Positions 40,242 to 49,942 are shown, counted from the first letter of the stretch. The stretch is DNA of 64,000 nt from Bacteroidales bacterium UBA3844 (GCA_002392915.1 DGHQ01000059.1:158028-222027), one strand, 5' to 3'. Notes: generated by a model from the letters alone, not told the origin. Made by a program: numbers and translations.

Positions 40242-41207
40242 ATGATAAACAGAATCCTTCTTCGAATCAAAGTAATTCAGATACTTTTTTCGTACTACAA
40301 AAGCAACAGTAAAGATGTCAACGACGCAAAAAATGAGTTGACTCTCTCTCTCGACAAAACATACGAGCTTTATATGCTATTGCTTAGACTTGCTGTCGAA
40401 GTGTCTGACTATGCTAAAACAAGAAAAGAGTCTATCGCAAAAAGATGCCAGATGGCCGGTGATGCCAACTTTGACAGCGGAGAGAAAGTCCCTGCTGATT
40501 TCTTGGCAGAAAACAAAGTGGCACAACAGCTTGCTGAAAACGAGACTCTGAACAAATTCCTAGAGGAGCACAAATTATCATGGAACAAGCATCCTGAAAT
40601 CATCAATTCCCTATACGCCGAGGCTTTGACTTCTCAGGCTTACGAGACTGCCGAAGCGAGCGAACGTGACTACGACTGCGACCGTCGTTTCCTACGTGGA
40701 TTCTACAAAAGTGTAGTTACCTCAAACAAGATGCTGACAGAAGAGTTGGAAGGCATGTCGATCTACTGGAACGATGACACTGAGACTGTCATCAGCTTCA
40801 TCATGAAAACAATCGCACGCTACGAGGAGACAACCCCTAACGACTACGAGTTGATGCCTAAGTTCAGCGACCCCACTGATGAGACTTTCGCTCTTACTCT
40901 ACTTACAAAGGTTATATACAACCAGGCTGAGTATGACGAGCTAATCATGACTCACATCAAAAACTGGGACAAAGAGCGTATCGCATTCATGGACAAGATC
41001 ATCCTTCAAACAGCGATTGCTGAGCTTTTCGCATTCCCTCATATTCCAATCGTAGTCACTATGAACGAGTATGTGGAGCTTTCCAAATACTACAGCACTC
41101 CAAGAAGTTCAACTTTCATCAATGGCGTGCTTGACGCTATCGTGAAAGATCTTAAAGAACAAAACAAATTGACAAAAGTTGCGGTGATAACACCAAAAAC
41201 AAGATAA
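40242..41207 (+). CDS. nusB: Transcription antitermination factor NusB
   Basis: 321 residues, the long Bacteroidetes form. N-terminus MINRILLRIKVIQILFSYYKS and C-terminal NusB fold (DKIILQTAIAELFAFPHIPIVVTMNEYVELSKYYSTPRSSTFINGVLD, hallmark positions) are clear. NusB with NusE binds boxA RNA during rRNA transcription. First gene of a cluster nusB-yajC-ybbR-coaE-dxs-rhodanese, all in the same direction with gaps under 20 bases or overlaps. Confidence 0.95.
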   Translation: MINRILLRIKVIQILFSYYKSNSKDVNDAKNELTLSLDKTYELYMLLLRLAVEVSDYAKTRKESIAKRCQMAGDANFDSGEKVPADFLAENKVAQQLAENETLNKFLEEHKLSWNKHPEIINSLYAEALTSQAYETAEASERDYDCDRRFLRGFYKSVVTSNKMLTEELEGMSIYWNDDTETVISFIMKTIARYEETTPNDYELMPKFSDPTDETFALTLLTKVIYNQAEYDELIMTHIKNWDKERIAFMDKIILQTAIAELFAFPHIPIVVTMNEYVELSKYYSTPRSSTFINGVLDAIVKDLKEQNKLTKVAVITPKTR

Positions 41208-41224
41208 TCTAAAAAATTCAAAAC

Positions 41225-41563
41225 ATGAATCTATTATCAATTCTACTACAGGCTCAGCCAGGCATGGGCTCTATGTTACCAATGATTATAATCTTCGGTG
41301 CATTCTTCATCTACATGATCTGGAGCCAGAAAAAACAGGAGAAAAAAATCCGTCAATACCGAGCTAATCTAAAGGCTGGCGACACTGTGATTCTACAGAC
41401 TGGTATTTACGGCAAAATCAAAAGTATAGAGGCAGACGGTGTGACGATCCGCATCGAAATCGCGCCAAACGTTGTTGTTAATGTAAACGTCAACTACGTT
41501 TATCCTACAAACGAAGTTCAGTCAAGCTCTGCCCCAACTGACGCTTCTAACTATTCTAAGTAA
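41225..41563 (+). CDS. yajC: Preprotein translocase accessory subunit YajC
   Basis: 112 residues: one membrane segment (MIIIFGAFFIYMIWS), basic patch KKQEKKIRQYRANLKAGDTV, then a small beta domain with GIYGKIKSIEADGVTI. Part of the SecDF-YajC complex. 17 bases after nusB. Confidence 0.93.
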   Translation: MNLLSILLQAQPGMGSMLPMIIIFGAFFIYMIWSQKKQEKKIRQYRANLKAGDTVILQTGIYGKIKSIEADGVTIRIEIAPNVVVNVNVNYVYPTNEVQSSSAPTDASNYSK

Positions 41564-41581
41564 TTCCTCATTTAGAGTGTA

Positions 41582-42598
41582 GTGAAAGACGAATTTCTAA
41601 ATTTTATAGAAAAACAAATCAAAAAGGCCAAGGAATTTGTGATGAGCAAAGACCTTTGGGTCTTTTTGTTTTTTTTGACTATATCCGCTACCCTCTGGCT
41701 AATGCAGGCCTCGTCGGAAAAAGGTGAGTCTACTATCCAAATTCCGATACAATATGAAGAGATACCTGAAGGTTTTTGCAAAAGCGAACAACTTTGCCCT
41801 GCACTTGAAGTGACGGTGACAGACCAATGGCAAACGTTGTTCAAATACCATGCAAAGATGGCTTTTGCTTTTCTGGGCTATGGATTCGACACAATCAAGA
41901 TTGGAAGAGAAAAGCTTCAGGAGGGTAAAAACCTTATTCAGGCAAAAAGTTTCGAAGCCAAGTTGAAGGAGCAACTCAACGCCAACACTAAAATCGAAAG
42001 TTATTCTCCAGACACAATCAAAGTGTCTATATTCAAAATAGAAAAGAAGACGGTGCCTGTCAAACTGGTTGGCAATATACGTCTTCGCCCGCAGTATATA
42101 CAAATCGGTGATGTCACTATATCTCCAGACAAAGTGGATATTTTCGGAACAAAAGAGACTTTGGACAAGATTGATTCTCTGGAGACATTGCCTGCCGACT
42201 CTCTTTTCGGCGACATATTCGAGAACACGACCAAGATTGTTCCGTTGAGAAAGAGTGACAATATCTCTTTCAATGAGTCACAAGTCACTGTGGAAATTAA
42301 AGCTGAGCAAGTCACAGAAAAGATAATCGACGTTGTCGGCATCAACAAAAAGAACGTACCCGCCAATCTGACATTGAAGACATTCCCAGCTTCCGTTGGT
42401 GTGAAATGTAAGGTCGGTGTCAGCAATTGGGACAAGATAACACCTTCGTCGTTCACACTCGTTGTGGACTACAACAAGATCAACAGCAAAAGCAAAAAAA
42501 TCAACGTGGAGGTTGCCAACAGCGCCGAAGGCGTATTCGGAATATCTTTGCATCCAGACCAGGTTGAGTTTATAATCGAAACAAAAACTGAGCAATAA
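41582..42598 (+). CDS. YbbR-domain (CdaR-like) membrane-anchored protein
   Basis: 338 residues with a membrane anchor at about 22-40 (LWVFLFFLTISATLWLM) and at least two YbbR-type beta repeats in the periplasmic part (VKLVGNIRLRPQYIQIGDVTISPDKVDIFG; VEIKAEQVTEK...). YbbR/CdaR proteins regulate diadenylate cyclase in Firmicutes; in Bacteroidetes the role is not settled. Initiation at 41582 uses GTG or TTG-like context; the first bases read GTGAAAGACG. Its TAA overlaps the coaE start (TAATG). Confidence 0.85.
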   Translation: MKDEFLNFIEKQIKKAKEFVMSKDLWVFLFFLTISATLWLMQASSEKGESTIQIPIQYEEIPEGFCKSEQLCPALEVTVTDQWQTLFKYHAKMAFAFLGYGFDTIKIGREKLQEGKNLIQAKSFEAKLKEQLNANTKIESYSPDTIKVSIFKIEKKTVPVKLVGNIRLRPQYIQIGDVTISPDKVDIFGTKETLDKIDSLETLPADSLFGDIFENTTKIVPLRKSDNISFNESQVTVEIKAEQVTEKIIDVVGINKKNVPANLTLKTFPASVGVKCKVGVSNWDKITPSSFTLVVDYNKINSKSKKINVEVANSAEGVFGISLHPDQVEFIIETKTEQ

Positions 42599-43188
42599 TG
42601 TTGAGACTTGGAATCACAGGCGGTATCGGATCAGGCAAAAGTGTCGTCAGCAAAACACTTTCCGTGTTGGGTGTCCCAGTTTATGACTGCGACTCCAGAG
42701 CAAAATGGTTGCAGGAGAACGATGCTGACGTAAGGCGAAAGATAATGGATCTGCTTGGAGACGACGTGTATGAAGGGCAACGTCTCAACAGGAAAAAAAT
42801 GGCAGCAAAGATTTTTTCTGACGCCGCTTTGCTGACTGAGGTTGAAGGGATCGTGCATCCAGCTGTGGAAAATGATTTCGGCCGATGGTGTATGGAGCAA
42901 AAAAAAGACATCGTCGCTTTGGAGAGCGCGATACTCTACGAATGCGGTCTGAACAATAAATGTATCGACAAAGTATGCCTCGTCTACGCTCCTATTGAGA
43001 CCAGAATTGAAAGAGTCGCACGACGCGATTCCGCTAATATTGAAGAAATCCGCCAACGCATGGCTAACCAAACCAGCGATGACGAAAAAATAAATAAAGC
43101 AGACTTTGTAGTTAAAAACTACTCCAACCACAGCGTAATAAGCCAAGTGTTGGAATTGATGGTTAAAGCGAGAGAAGAATGGAAATGA
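42598..43188 (+). CDS. coaE: Dephospho-CoA kinase
   Basis: 196 residues. P-loop GITGGIGSGKS at 5-15, YDCDSRAKWL substrate segment, lid region RIERVARRDS. Catalyses the last step of coenzyme A synthesis. Translationally coupled to its neighbours at both ends. Confidence 0.95.
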   Translation: MLRLGITGGIGSGKSVVSKTLSVLGVPVYDCDSRAKWLQENDADVRRKIMDLLGDDVYEGQRLNRKKMAAKIFSDAALLTEVEGIVHPAVENDFGRWCMEQKKDIVALESAILYECGLNNKCIDKVCLVYAPIETRIERVARRDSANIEEIRQRMANQTSDDEKINKADFVVKNYSNHSVISQVLELMVKAREEWK

Positions 43189-45077
43189 AAGAAAGTCTAC
43201 TCAATAATATCGAGTATCCCTCGGATTTGAAGAAACTTAAGGTGGAACAACTGCCTCAAGTTTGTGAAGAGTTGCGTGCATTCATCATTGATGAGTTGTC
43301 GCACAACCCAGGGCACTTCGCATCCAGTCTTGGCACGATAGAGATCACCGTCGCTCTGCATTACGTGTTCGACATGCCGTCTGACAACATCGTTTGGGAT
43401 GTGGGTCACCAGGCTTACGGACATAAGATTCTTACAGGAAGACGCAAAGTGTTCAACACAAACCGTAAGTTTGGCGGAATCAGCGGTTTTCCAAACCCTA
43501 AAGAGAGTGAATACGACTCATTCATAGCAGGTCATGCATCCAACTCCATTTCCGCATCTTTAGGAATGGCGGTGGCATCTAAACTTGAACACAAAGAAAA
43601 CCATACCGTTGCCATAATCGGAGACGGTGCGATGACAGGTGGACTTGCTTTTGAAGGACTGAACAACGCATCCATATGCGACAATAATCTGCTTATCATC
43701 CTCAACGACAACCACATGGCGATTGACCCAGCAGTGGGAGGTGTAAGCGATTATCTGCTGAAACTGACTTCTTCACCACGATACAACCGTATCCGTGAAG
43801 GATTATACAACCGTGCTGTTAATGCCGGCATCATCGGCGACGACAAAAAAGGTAGATTTACCCGTCTTACAAATTCCGTCAAATCATTGTTGGGCAGCCA
43901 GCAAAACATGTTTGAGGGTTTGAATATCAGATATTTCGGTCCATCAGACGGTCATAATGTCATTGAATTAGTCTCACTTTTGGAAGACTTGAAACGCATC
44001 AAGGGGCCTAAACTTCTTCATCTTATCACCAAGAAAGGCAAAGGATTCAAACCAGCAGAAGAGGCGGCAACAGAATGGCACGCACCGGGCAAGTTTGATG
44101 TTGAGACAGGAGAAAAGATCAAAGTCATCCAGACTGACCAACCACCTTTGTTCCAAGACGTGTTCGGCCACACACTGCTTGAATTAGCACGTGAAAACGA
44201 GAAAATCGTAGGAGTGACACCAGCCATGCCGACCGGTTGCTCGATGACATATATGATGCATGAGATGCCAAACCGTGCATTCGACGTCGGAATCGCCGAG
44301 GGACACGCCGTGACATTCTCCGCAGGTATGGCAAAAGCAGGTCTGATGCCGTTCTGCAACATCTACTCTTCTTTCATGCAAAGAGGTTACGACAATGTCA
44401 TCCACGACGTGGCAATACAGAATCTTAACATGGTGATCTGTCTCGACCGTGCCGGATTAGTCGGTGCAGACGGAGCGACTCACCATGGAGCATTTGATTT
44501 AGCGGCTTTTCGTGTAGTGCCAAATTTGACAATTGCATCGCCAATCAACGAAAGCCAATTGCGTAAACTGATGTACACCGCCCAGCTTCCAGACAAAGGA
44601 CCGTTCATGATCCGTTATCCACGCGGCAAGGGAGAACAGAAAGACTGGCACTGTCCATTTGAAGAAATCCCCGTCGGAAAGGGAGAAATTCTTAATGATG
44701 GAGACGGAATAGCAGTGCTTACAGTCGGACCAATTGGCAACACCGTCGCAAAAGTTATAAAAGAGCTTCAGGAGGAAGGTTTCCATCCCGCACACTATAA
44801 TATGATCTTTGTCAAGCCATTGGATGAGGATTTGTTGAGAGAAGTCGGAAAAAAATTCCGCCGCATCATCACCGTGGAAGACGGAGTGAAGAATGGAGGA
44901 ATGGGTTCTGCCGTGACCGAATTCTTCAACGACGCAGATATTCCTGTAATTGTCAAACGTCTTGGTCTGCCAGACAAATTCGTGGAGCACGGCACCCCTG
45001 AAGAGTTGTACAAAGTGTGCGGATTGGATAAAGACTCTATAAAAGAAGAAATTAAAAACCAATACAATAAGCTATGA
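43179..45077 (+). CDS. dxs: 1-deoxy-D-xylulose-5-phosphate synthase
   Basis: 632 residues, thiamine-diphosphate enzyme. Motifs seen: GHQAYGHKILTGR, GDGAMTGGLAFEGLNNA ... NDN (cofactor and Mg site), and GADGATHHGAFD in the second domain; the C-terminal transketolase-like domain has VGPIGN. Makes DXP from pyruvate and glyceraldehyde 3-phosphate, first step of the MEP isoprenoid route and precursor of thiamine and pyridoxal. Start 43179 or 43185; both overlap coaE. Confidence 0.96.
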   Translation: MEMKESLLNNIEYPSDLKKLKVEQLPQVCEELRAFIIDELSHNPGHFASSLGTIEITVALHYVFDMPSDNIVWDVGHQAYGHKILTGRRKVFNTNRKFGGISGFPNPKESEYDSFIAGHASNSISASLGMAVASKLEHKENHTVAIIGDGAMTGGLAFEGLNNASICDNNLLIILNDNHMAIDPAVGGVSDYLLKLTSSPRYNRIREGLYNRAVNAGIIGDDKKGRFTRLTNSVKSLLGSQQNMFEGLNIRYFGPSDGHNVIELVSLLEDLKRIKGPKLLHLITKKGKGFKPAEEAATEWHAPGKFDVETGEKIKVIQTDQPPLFQDVFGHTLLELARENEKIVGVTPAMPTGCSMTYMMHEMPNRAFDVGIAEGHAVTFSAGMAKAGLMPFCNIYSSFMQRGYDNVIHDVAIQNLNMVICLDRAGLVGADGATHHGAFDLAAFRVVPNLTIASPINESQLRKLMYTAQLPDKGPFMIRYPRGKGEQKDWHCPFEEIPVGKGEILNDGDGIAVLTVGPIGNTVAKVIKELQEEGFHPAHYNMIFVKPLDEDLLREVGKKFRRIITVEDGVKNGGMGSAVTEFFNDADIPVIVKRLGLPDKFVEHGTPEELYKVCGLDKDSIKEEIKNQYNKL

Positions 45078-45454
45078 ATAGATTGAAAAGGATTTTAATC
45101 GCATTAGGATTCAGTTCTGCAGTAGCAGCAAATGCGGGTGAATTCACATCACTATCTGTTACTGAATTTGCAACAGCAATCAAAAACGACTCTGTTGTTG
45201 TGGTAGACGTTCGTACACCTATCGAATACAAGTCTGGCTACATCAAAGGAGCTCAAAACATTGATATGAAAAGTGCTGATTTCCAGACAGAAGCAGCCAA
45301 ACTCGACAAAAAGAAGAAAATAGCTGTCTACTGTCGTTCTGGAAAACGAAGCAAAATAGCAGCAAACGCATTGGCTGATATGGGCTATATGGTGATCGAG
45401 CTCAACTCTGGAATGCTGGGTTGGCAGAACGCATCAATGCCAGTTGAAAAATGA
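45074..45454 (+). CDS. Exported rhodanese-like protein
   Basis: 126 residues with an N-terminal signal peptide (ends AVAANA). Single rhodanese domain: VVVVDVRTPIEYKSGYIKGAQNID, then the active-site loop VYCRSGKRS with catalytic Cys. Likely periplasmic sulfur transfer or thiol handling. Overlaps dxs by 4 bases (ATGA). Confidence 0.88.
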   Translation: MNRLKRILIALGFSSAVAANAGEFTSLSVTEFATAIKNDSVVVVDVRTPIEYKSGYIKGAQNIDMKSADFQTEAAKLDKKKKIAVYCRSGKRSKIAANALADMGYMVIELNSGMLGWQNASMPVEK

Positions 45455-45515
45455 TTGAGGATTGATGGTTGATGGTTGATGATTGATTAAACCATCCATC
45501 ATCAACCTTCCATCC
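45453..45515. repeat. GATTGATGG-type repeat, left of the S23 gene
   Basis: Tandem GATTGATGGTTGATG words ending in GATTGATTAAACCATCCATCATCAACC, of which the last part pairs back on the first part as a hairpin. A second copy with the same 26-base core lies at 45953-46031. Confidence 0.65.
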
Positions 45516-45529
45516 AAAATAAGATTAGT

Positions 45530-45949
45530 ATGGAGTACAAAAATAAAAGAGGGAATCTATCTAACTTGATGTCGGAAAATCAAAAGATTTCTGGCAACGT
45601 TCAGATTTTATCATATGATTTTGCTTGCCGTATTTCTCGCTTGTTTCAATATCTTACAGAAGATGCTGAATACAAGGAGTTTGTGATGGCCAAACAGGTA
45701 TACAGAAGCGGTACATCAATAGGAGCAAATATTCGAGAAGCTAATCACGCTCAATCGAAAGCTGATTTTTTGAACAAAATGAATATCGCTCTAAAAGAAG
45801 CTGACGAAACAGACTATTGGTTAAACTTACTTCATGATAATGGATATCTTAATGATTCAAATTTTGAATCAATAAATCACGATTGCATACGAATTCTAAA
45901 ATGTTTATCTGCTATTGTAAAATCTGTGAAAACAAAACTAGGAAAATAA
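45530..45949 (+). CDS. Four-helix-bundle protein, S23 (rRNA intervening-sequence) family
   Basis: 139 residues. Family signature: VQILSYDFACRISRLF, KQVYRSGTSIGANIREANHAQS, FLNKMNIALKEADETDYWL, LKCLSAIVKSVK. Relatives are encoded in intervening sequences of 23S rRNA, scattered in genomes, or serve as the Avd accessory of diversity-generating retroelements; no reverse transcriptase is seen here. Gene is bracketed by near-identical repeats, suggesting that it moved as a small cassette. Confidence 0.88.
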   Translation: MEYKNKRGNLSNLMSENQKISGNVQILSYDFACRISRLFQYLTEDAEYKEFVMAKQVYRSGTSIGANIREANHAQSKADFLNKMNIALKEADETDYWLNLLHDNGYLNDSNFESINHDCIRILKCLSAIVKSVKTKLGK

Positions 45950-45952
45950 AAA

Positions 45953-46031
45953 TGATTGACGATTGAGAATGGACGATTGAGGATTGATTAAACCATCCAT
46001 CATCAACCATCAACCTTCAACCTTCCATCAC
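45953..46031. repeat. GATTGATGG-type repeat, right of the S23 gene
   Basis: Direct-orientation partner of 45453-45515. Its right end runs into the last codons of the Lrp gene (stop at 46028). Confidence 0.65.
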
Positions 46032-46498
46032 AATCTAATACCATAGTTCTGCTTCAGCGTCTCCATCACAAAAACACTCTGGACTCGCCCCACATAACTA
46101 AGTTCCCCCACTTTGTGAAGGATAAACTCCTGATACTCTTTCATTCCTCGCACATTCACCTTCATCAGGAAATCACAATCACCACTCACATTGTAGCATT
46201 CTGTCACTTCCTCCCAACTCGACACTATCTCACGAAACTCATCCGCAACTTCACGGTTGATCTGCTTGAAACTGATATTACAATAGACTGCGAAACTTCT
46301 GTCTATTCGGTCAGCGTCGATAATCGCCGTATACATTTTGATATACCCCTCACGCTCCAAACGACGGTGACGCTCAAAAGTCGGCGTTGTGCTCAAGTGA
46401 ATACGTGCAGCCAACTCCTTATTTGTAAGACGGCTGTTCTGTTGTAATTCTCGCAAAATTCGGATGTCTATGTCATCCAATGTTTGTATCTGTGCCAT
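46028..46498 (-). CDS. Lrp/AsnC-family transcription regulator
   Basis: 156 residues. N-terminal helix-turn-helix (LDDIDIRILRELQQNSRLTNKELAARIHLS) followed by the RAM/AsnC ligand-binding domain (CYNVSGDCDFLMKVNVRGMKEYQEFI). Such regulators form octamers and respond to amino acids. The 3' end abuts the repeat at 45953-46031. Confidence 0.93.
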   Translation of the reverse strand: MAQIQTLDDIDIRILRELQQNSRLTNKELAARIHLSTTPTFERHRRLEREGYIKMYTAIIDADRIDRSFAVYCNISFKQINREVADEFREIVSSWEEVTECYNVSGDCDFLMKVNVRGMKEYQEFILHKVGELSYVGRVQSVFVMETLKQNYGIRL

Positions 46499-46574
46499 AA
46501 TTTGGAATGTTATTCTTGATTCAACGACACAAAATTACAGATTATTCCAATAAAAGAGAATACAGCAGAAGAAA

Positions 46575-46602
46575 AAAAGACGGACATCACTGCCCGTCTT
46601 TT
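46575..46602 (-). terminator. Terminator for the DUF6515 gene
   Basis: AAAAGACGG/CCGTCTTTT stem; T7 follows on the minus strand (plus A72-A78 positions 46572-46578). Confidence 0.75.
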
Positions 46603-46631
46603 CGCATTTATTTAATTCATATCTAATATAA

Positions 46632-47411
46632 TCAATAGTCGTTGTCGACTTTAATCACTTCATACCAAATCTCGCCATTGAAGATCACAGCCTTATACTG
46701 CACTCCACCAACTGTGTAGTAAGTATTGCCGTTGATGTCGATTCTCTCATAGCCGTCAGGAATACTCTCCACAATCGCTCCTACTGGAGGTGCCACCACT
46801 ACATACTCACGTGATGGTGCCATGTATGAGTAGAATGTGCCATAATAATAGTAGTACGACACTCCGTTAACCCAAACGACACGATACTCTGGAATAGATG
46901 CCACACGGAATCCTGCATGTGGACGATGGATCACATACTTATTGTTGTGGTAACGGTAGAAAATACCGTCACGATAGTAGTAATCACCTGTATGATGCTT
47001 GATCACATGCGACTTTCTGGTAGCCTTCTTCATCGACACAGACGAACCATAATGAGGCTGTTTGTGATAGTTGGCTGCCGGAGCCACCTTATGCGGCTGA
47101 AGGTGTTTGCTTGGCGACGAAGTTGATACCGGTCCACGCTCAACACGGTTGGGAGCCTTTGGTGGAGCCACATGATTATTGCTGTGAGCAGGCTGAGCTG
47201 TAGGACGAGCCGAACGCTCAACACGTACTGACGATGTTGTGTTTCCTTTTGAAGGAGTGTTTGAAGACGACGGTGAAGCAGACACCGAAGTCGATGTGGC
47301 TGGGCGAGCGGAAGACTCTGATCCGCCACGTGAACGCTGTGCGAAAGCGTCTGCCGAGCTGAATAGCAAACATGTTGCGATTGCAGCGAATATCAATTTA
47401 GTCTGTTTCAT
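46632..47411 (-). CDS. Exported DUF6515-type protein, copy 1
   Basis: 259 residues. Signal peptide ends SADAFAQ, then a long Ser/Pro/His/Ala low-complexity region (20-125) and a compact Tyr-rich domain: DYYYRDGIFYRYHNNKYV, GVSYYYYYGTFY, VVVAPPVGAIVESIPDG, NGNTYYTVGGVQYKAV. This Tyr-rich beta domain is the DUF6515 pattern. Function unknown; cell-envelope location inferred. Paralog at 48904-49761. Confidence 0.82.
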   Translation of the reverse strand: MKQTKLIFAAIATCLLFSSADAFAQRSRGGSESSARPATSTSVSASPSSSNTPSKGNTTSSVRVERSARPTAQPAHSNNHVAPPKAPNRVERGPVSTSSPSKHLQPHKVAPAANYHKQPHYGSSVSMKKATRKSHVIKHHTGDYYYRDGIFYRYHNNKYVIHRPHAGFRVASIPEYRVVWVNGVSYYYYYGTFYSYMAPSREYVVVAPPVGAIVESIPDGYERIDINGNTYYTVGGVQYKAVIFNGEIWYEVIKVDNDY

Positions 47412-47515
47412 AATCTTTCGTTTTTAGTTTTCTGATGCAAATGAAAATAAAAATATTAGATTTTTATACGGGCAAATCGTATTTTTGTGGTGAATTTTCA
47501 CATTTATTAAATAAA

Positions 47516-48790
47516 ATGCAGCCATTAGCGGAAAGAATGCGACCAAAGTCGCTGGAGGACTATGTTGGACAACAGCATCTCATCGGAGACGGTGCGGTGC
47601 TTCGTCGTATGATCGACTCTGGAAAGATCTCGTCATTCATTCTGTGGGGACCTCCGGGTGTCGGTAAAACAACACTTGCAGGAATCATTGCAGAACAACT
47701 GCGTCTGCCTTTCTTCACCTTGAGTGCCATTTCTTCTGGCGTGAAGGATATACGTGAGGTGCTTGAAAAAGCCAAACATTCGCGTGGATTCGACACACAA
47801 GCCCCTATCCTTTTCATCGACGAGATCCACCGCTTCTCCAAGTCGCAACAGGATTCATTATTGAGTGCTGTGGAGAGAGGCGTAGTCACATTGATCGGTG
47901 CGACGACGGAAAACCCATCTTTTGAAGTGATCACCCCATTGCTTTCCCGCTGCCAGGTGTATGTGTTGAAACCGCTTGAGAATGAGGATCTATTGCGTCT
48001 CGCTGAAAAAGCGATTTCCACGGATTACGAGTTGAAACAAAGGAATGTGGTGCTGAAGGAGACCAATGCCCTACTCCGCTTCTCAGGTGGCGACGCGAGA
48101 AAAATGCTCAATATTATAGACCTCGTATGCAATGCGGAACAGGATAAGGAGACGGTGGAATTGACCGACGATTTGATAACCATCCGTCTGCAACAGAATC
48201 CAAGTGCCTACGACAAGAACGGCGAGCTTCACTACGATATCATCTCCGCTTTTATCAAAAGTATCCGTGGTTCCGACCCCGACGCTGCCATCTATTGGCT
48301 CGGACGAATGGTGGCTGGAGGAGAAGATCCGAAGTTTATTGCCCGTCGACTTGTGATTTCAGCTGCCGAGGATATTGGTCTTGCCAACCCAAACGCGCTG
48401 TTGCTTGCCAATGCCGCATTCGACGCTATTCAGAAAATCGGATGGCCAGAGGGCAGAATCGTGTTGGCAGAAGCCACTATCTATCTTGCCACAAGTCCGA
48501 AAAGCAACTCCGCATACAAGGCGATTGGAGCGGCTCTTGATATGGTGCAGAAGACGGGAGACCTGCCAGTGCCGCTCAACATCCGTAATGCCCCTACCAA
48601 ACTGATGGAGCAGATGGAATATGGAGCGGAATACCGTTATCCACACGATTATCCTGGTCATTTCTACGCACAGCAGTATATGCCAGACGCCATCTCAGGT
48701 GTGCAGCTATGGAACGGAGGCGACAGCGCTGCCGAGGCAAAGATGCAGGAGCAGATGAAGAGGCTGTGGGGAGAGTTTAAGAAGTATTAA
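47516..48790 (+). CDS. rarA: Replication-associated recombination protein RarA (MgsA)
   Basis: 424 residues from ATG 47516 (MQPLAERMRPKSLEDYVGQ). The frame opens at 47435, but a TATTTTTG box at 47480 places transcription start after that ATG. Walker A GPPGVGKT at 45-52, Walker B FIDEIHRF, sensor motif GATTENPSFEV, then the family-specific C-terminal tetramerisation part (RGSDPDAAIYWLGRMVAGGEDP). AAA+ ATPase acting at stalled replication forks. Confidence 0.95.
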   Translation: MQPLAERMRPKSLEDYVGQQHLIGDGAVLRRMIDSGKISSFILWGPPGVGKTTLAGIIAEQLRLPFFTLSAISSGVKDIREVLEKAKHSRGFDTQAPILFIDEIHRFSKSQQDSLLSAVERGVVTLIGATTENPSFEVITPLLSRCQVYVLKPLENEDLLRLAEKAISTDYELKQRNVVLKETNALLRFSGGDARKMLNIIDLVCNAEQDKETVELTDDLITIRLQQNPSAYDKNGELHYDIISAFIKSIRGSDPDAAIYWLGRMVAGGEDPKFIARRLVISAAEDIGLANPNALLLANAAFDAIQKIGWPEGRIVLAEATIYLATSPKSNSAYKAIGAALDMVQKTGDLPVPLNIRNAPTKLMEQMEYGAEYRYPHDYPGHFYAQQYMPDAISGVQLWNGGDSAAEAKMQEQMKRLWGEFKKY

Positions 48791-48820
48791 TTAAAAATTA
48801 GGAATGCGGAATTATAAATA

Positions 48821-48862
48821 AAAGCCGAATGATTCAGAAGATTCAGAATCATTCGGCTTTTT
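48821..48862. terminator. Bidirectional terminator between rarA and DUF6515 copy 2
   Basis: A 15-bp perfect stem (AAAGCCGAATGATTC / GAATCATTCGGCTTT), T-run on one side and A-run on the other, serving both converging genes. Confidence 0.85.
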
Positions 48863-48903
48863 CTTTATCATTCTTTTCTTAAATGATTGTGGATCATTCC
48901 ACA

Positions 48904-49761
48904 TTATTTCTCTGAATATAGATTCCAATCCTTCAACATCTGTTGTCTTCTTGCAGAAGCTAGGTAGTCTTTAATAAGATACATTGTCTCTTTATCCAAC
49001 CTTGCCACTTCATATTTTTTTTCATCATCAGAAGAGACAACTTTATACAACACATTATCAGTAATCATATAACTACTATCGTCCACCATGACCGCCTGAG
49101 CATCACAAGGCAAAACATCCACAACAAGTCCAATTGGTGGAGCAACAACTACATACTCAAGTCGGGATTTGTCGAAAACATAATAAGTGTCATAATAGTA
49201 GTAATAAGAGACACCTTCAAACTCGTAAACTTTACTAGAAGCTGGCAAAACCGGCACAGACAAACCACTGTTTGGTTTCTGAATTTCATACTTATTACCA
49301 TTTTCTTTACTTGGGGAAAAGAATATTCCATCACGATAATAAAAATCTCCTGCCTGACGAGAAACCAAAAGAGATTCTTTGGTAGCTTTCCTTTTGCTCA
49401 CTTCAAAGCCAAAATTCGTGCATGACGAATTTAGAACATCATTTGTAGAAAAATAGACTGCAGTTGGTTTAGGGGTAGGTTTAGCGACACCAGAACTACG
49501 ATGTGCTATAGACTTAATCGGTTCTCCAGATAAGCGGTAGCTCTCATAGCTTTGCATACAACAGCCTTTGGTTGACGAGCTTGAGTACGATATGCGACGT
49601 GACTTTGAACGTGAAAACGAGCTCTTACTCGCCGATCGAGAATAACCTTGCGTACGTCCACCTGATCCTCTACCACCACGGAAACGTTGCGCAAACGCGT
49701 CTGCTGAGCAGAACAGCAACAATGTCGCAATAACGACAGAAATGAATTTAGAGTGTTTCAT
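48904..49761 (-). CDS. Exported DUF6515-type protein, copy 2
   Basis: 285 residues; signal peptide (ends SADAFAQ, nearly the same as copy 1), Ser/Arg/Gly-rich segment 24-70, then the same Tyr-rich domain (DFYYRDGIFFSPSKENGNKYE, GVSYYYYYDTYY, VVVAPPIGLVVDVLP) and an extra C-terminal helix (LIKDYLASARRQQMLKDW). The two copies flank rarA, one on each side, in the same direction. Confidence 0.8.
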   Translation of the reverse strand: MKHSKFISVVIATLLLFCSADAFAQRFRGGRGSGGRTQGYSRSASKSSFSRSKSRRISYSSSSTKGCCMQSYESYRLSGEPIKSIAHRSSGVAKPTPKPTAVYFSTNDVLNSSCTNFGFEVSKRKATKESLLVSRQAGDFYYRDGIFFSPSKENGNKYEIQKPNSGLSVPVLPASSKVYEFEGVSYYYYYDTYYVFDKSRLEYVVVAPPIGLVVDVLPCDAQAVMVDDSSYMITDNVLYKVVSSDDEKKYEVARLDKETMYLIKDYLASARRQQMLKDWNLYSEK

Positions 49762-49942
49762 AAGCTTGTGATTTTTGTCTAGTTTTCATTTCACAAAGGA
49801 AAAAATTATTTTGATTTTTTCATACAAAAAACAAATTTTGATAATAATTGTAACATTTTTTTAACAAAAAAGAATGAATCTATCACAAAAACCGCAATTT
49901 CACTTAAAATCTAAATGATTAACATCTTCTGTTTCTAACCCT

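Noticed and set aside
45530..45949. Avd accessory of a diversity-generating retroelement
   Set aside because: The fold family fits, but no reverse transcriptase, template repeat or variable repeat is in the neighbourhood.
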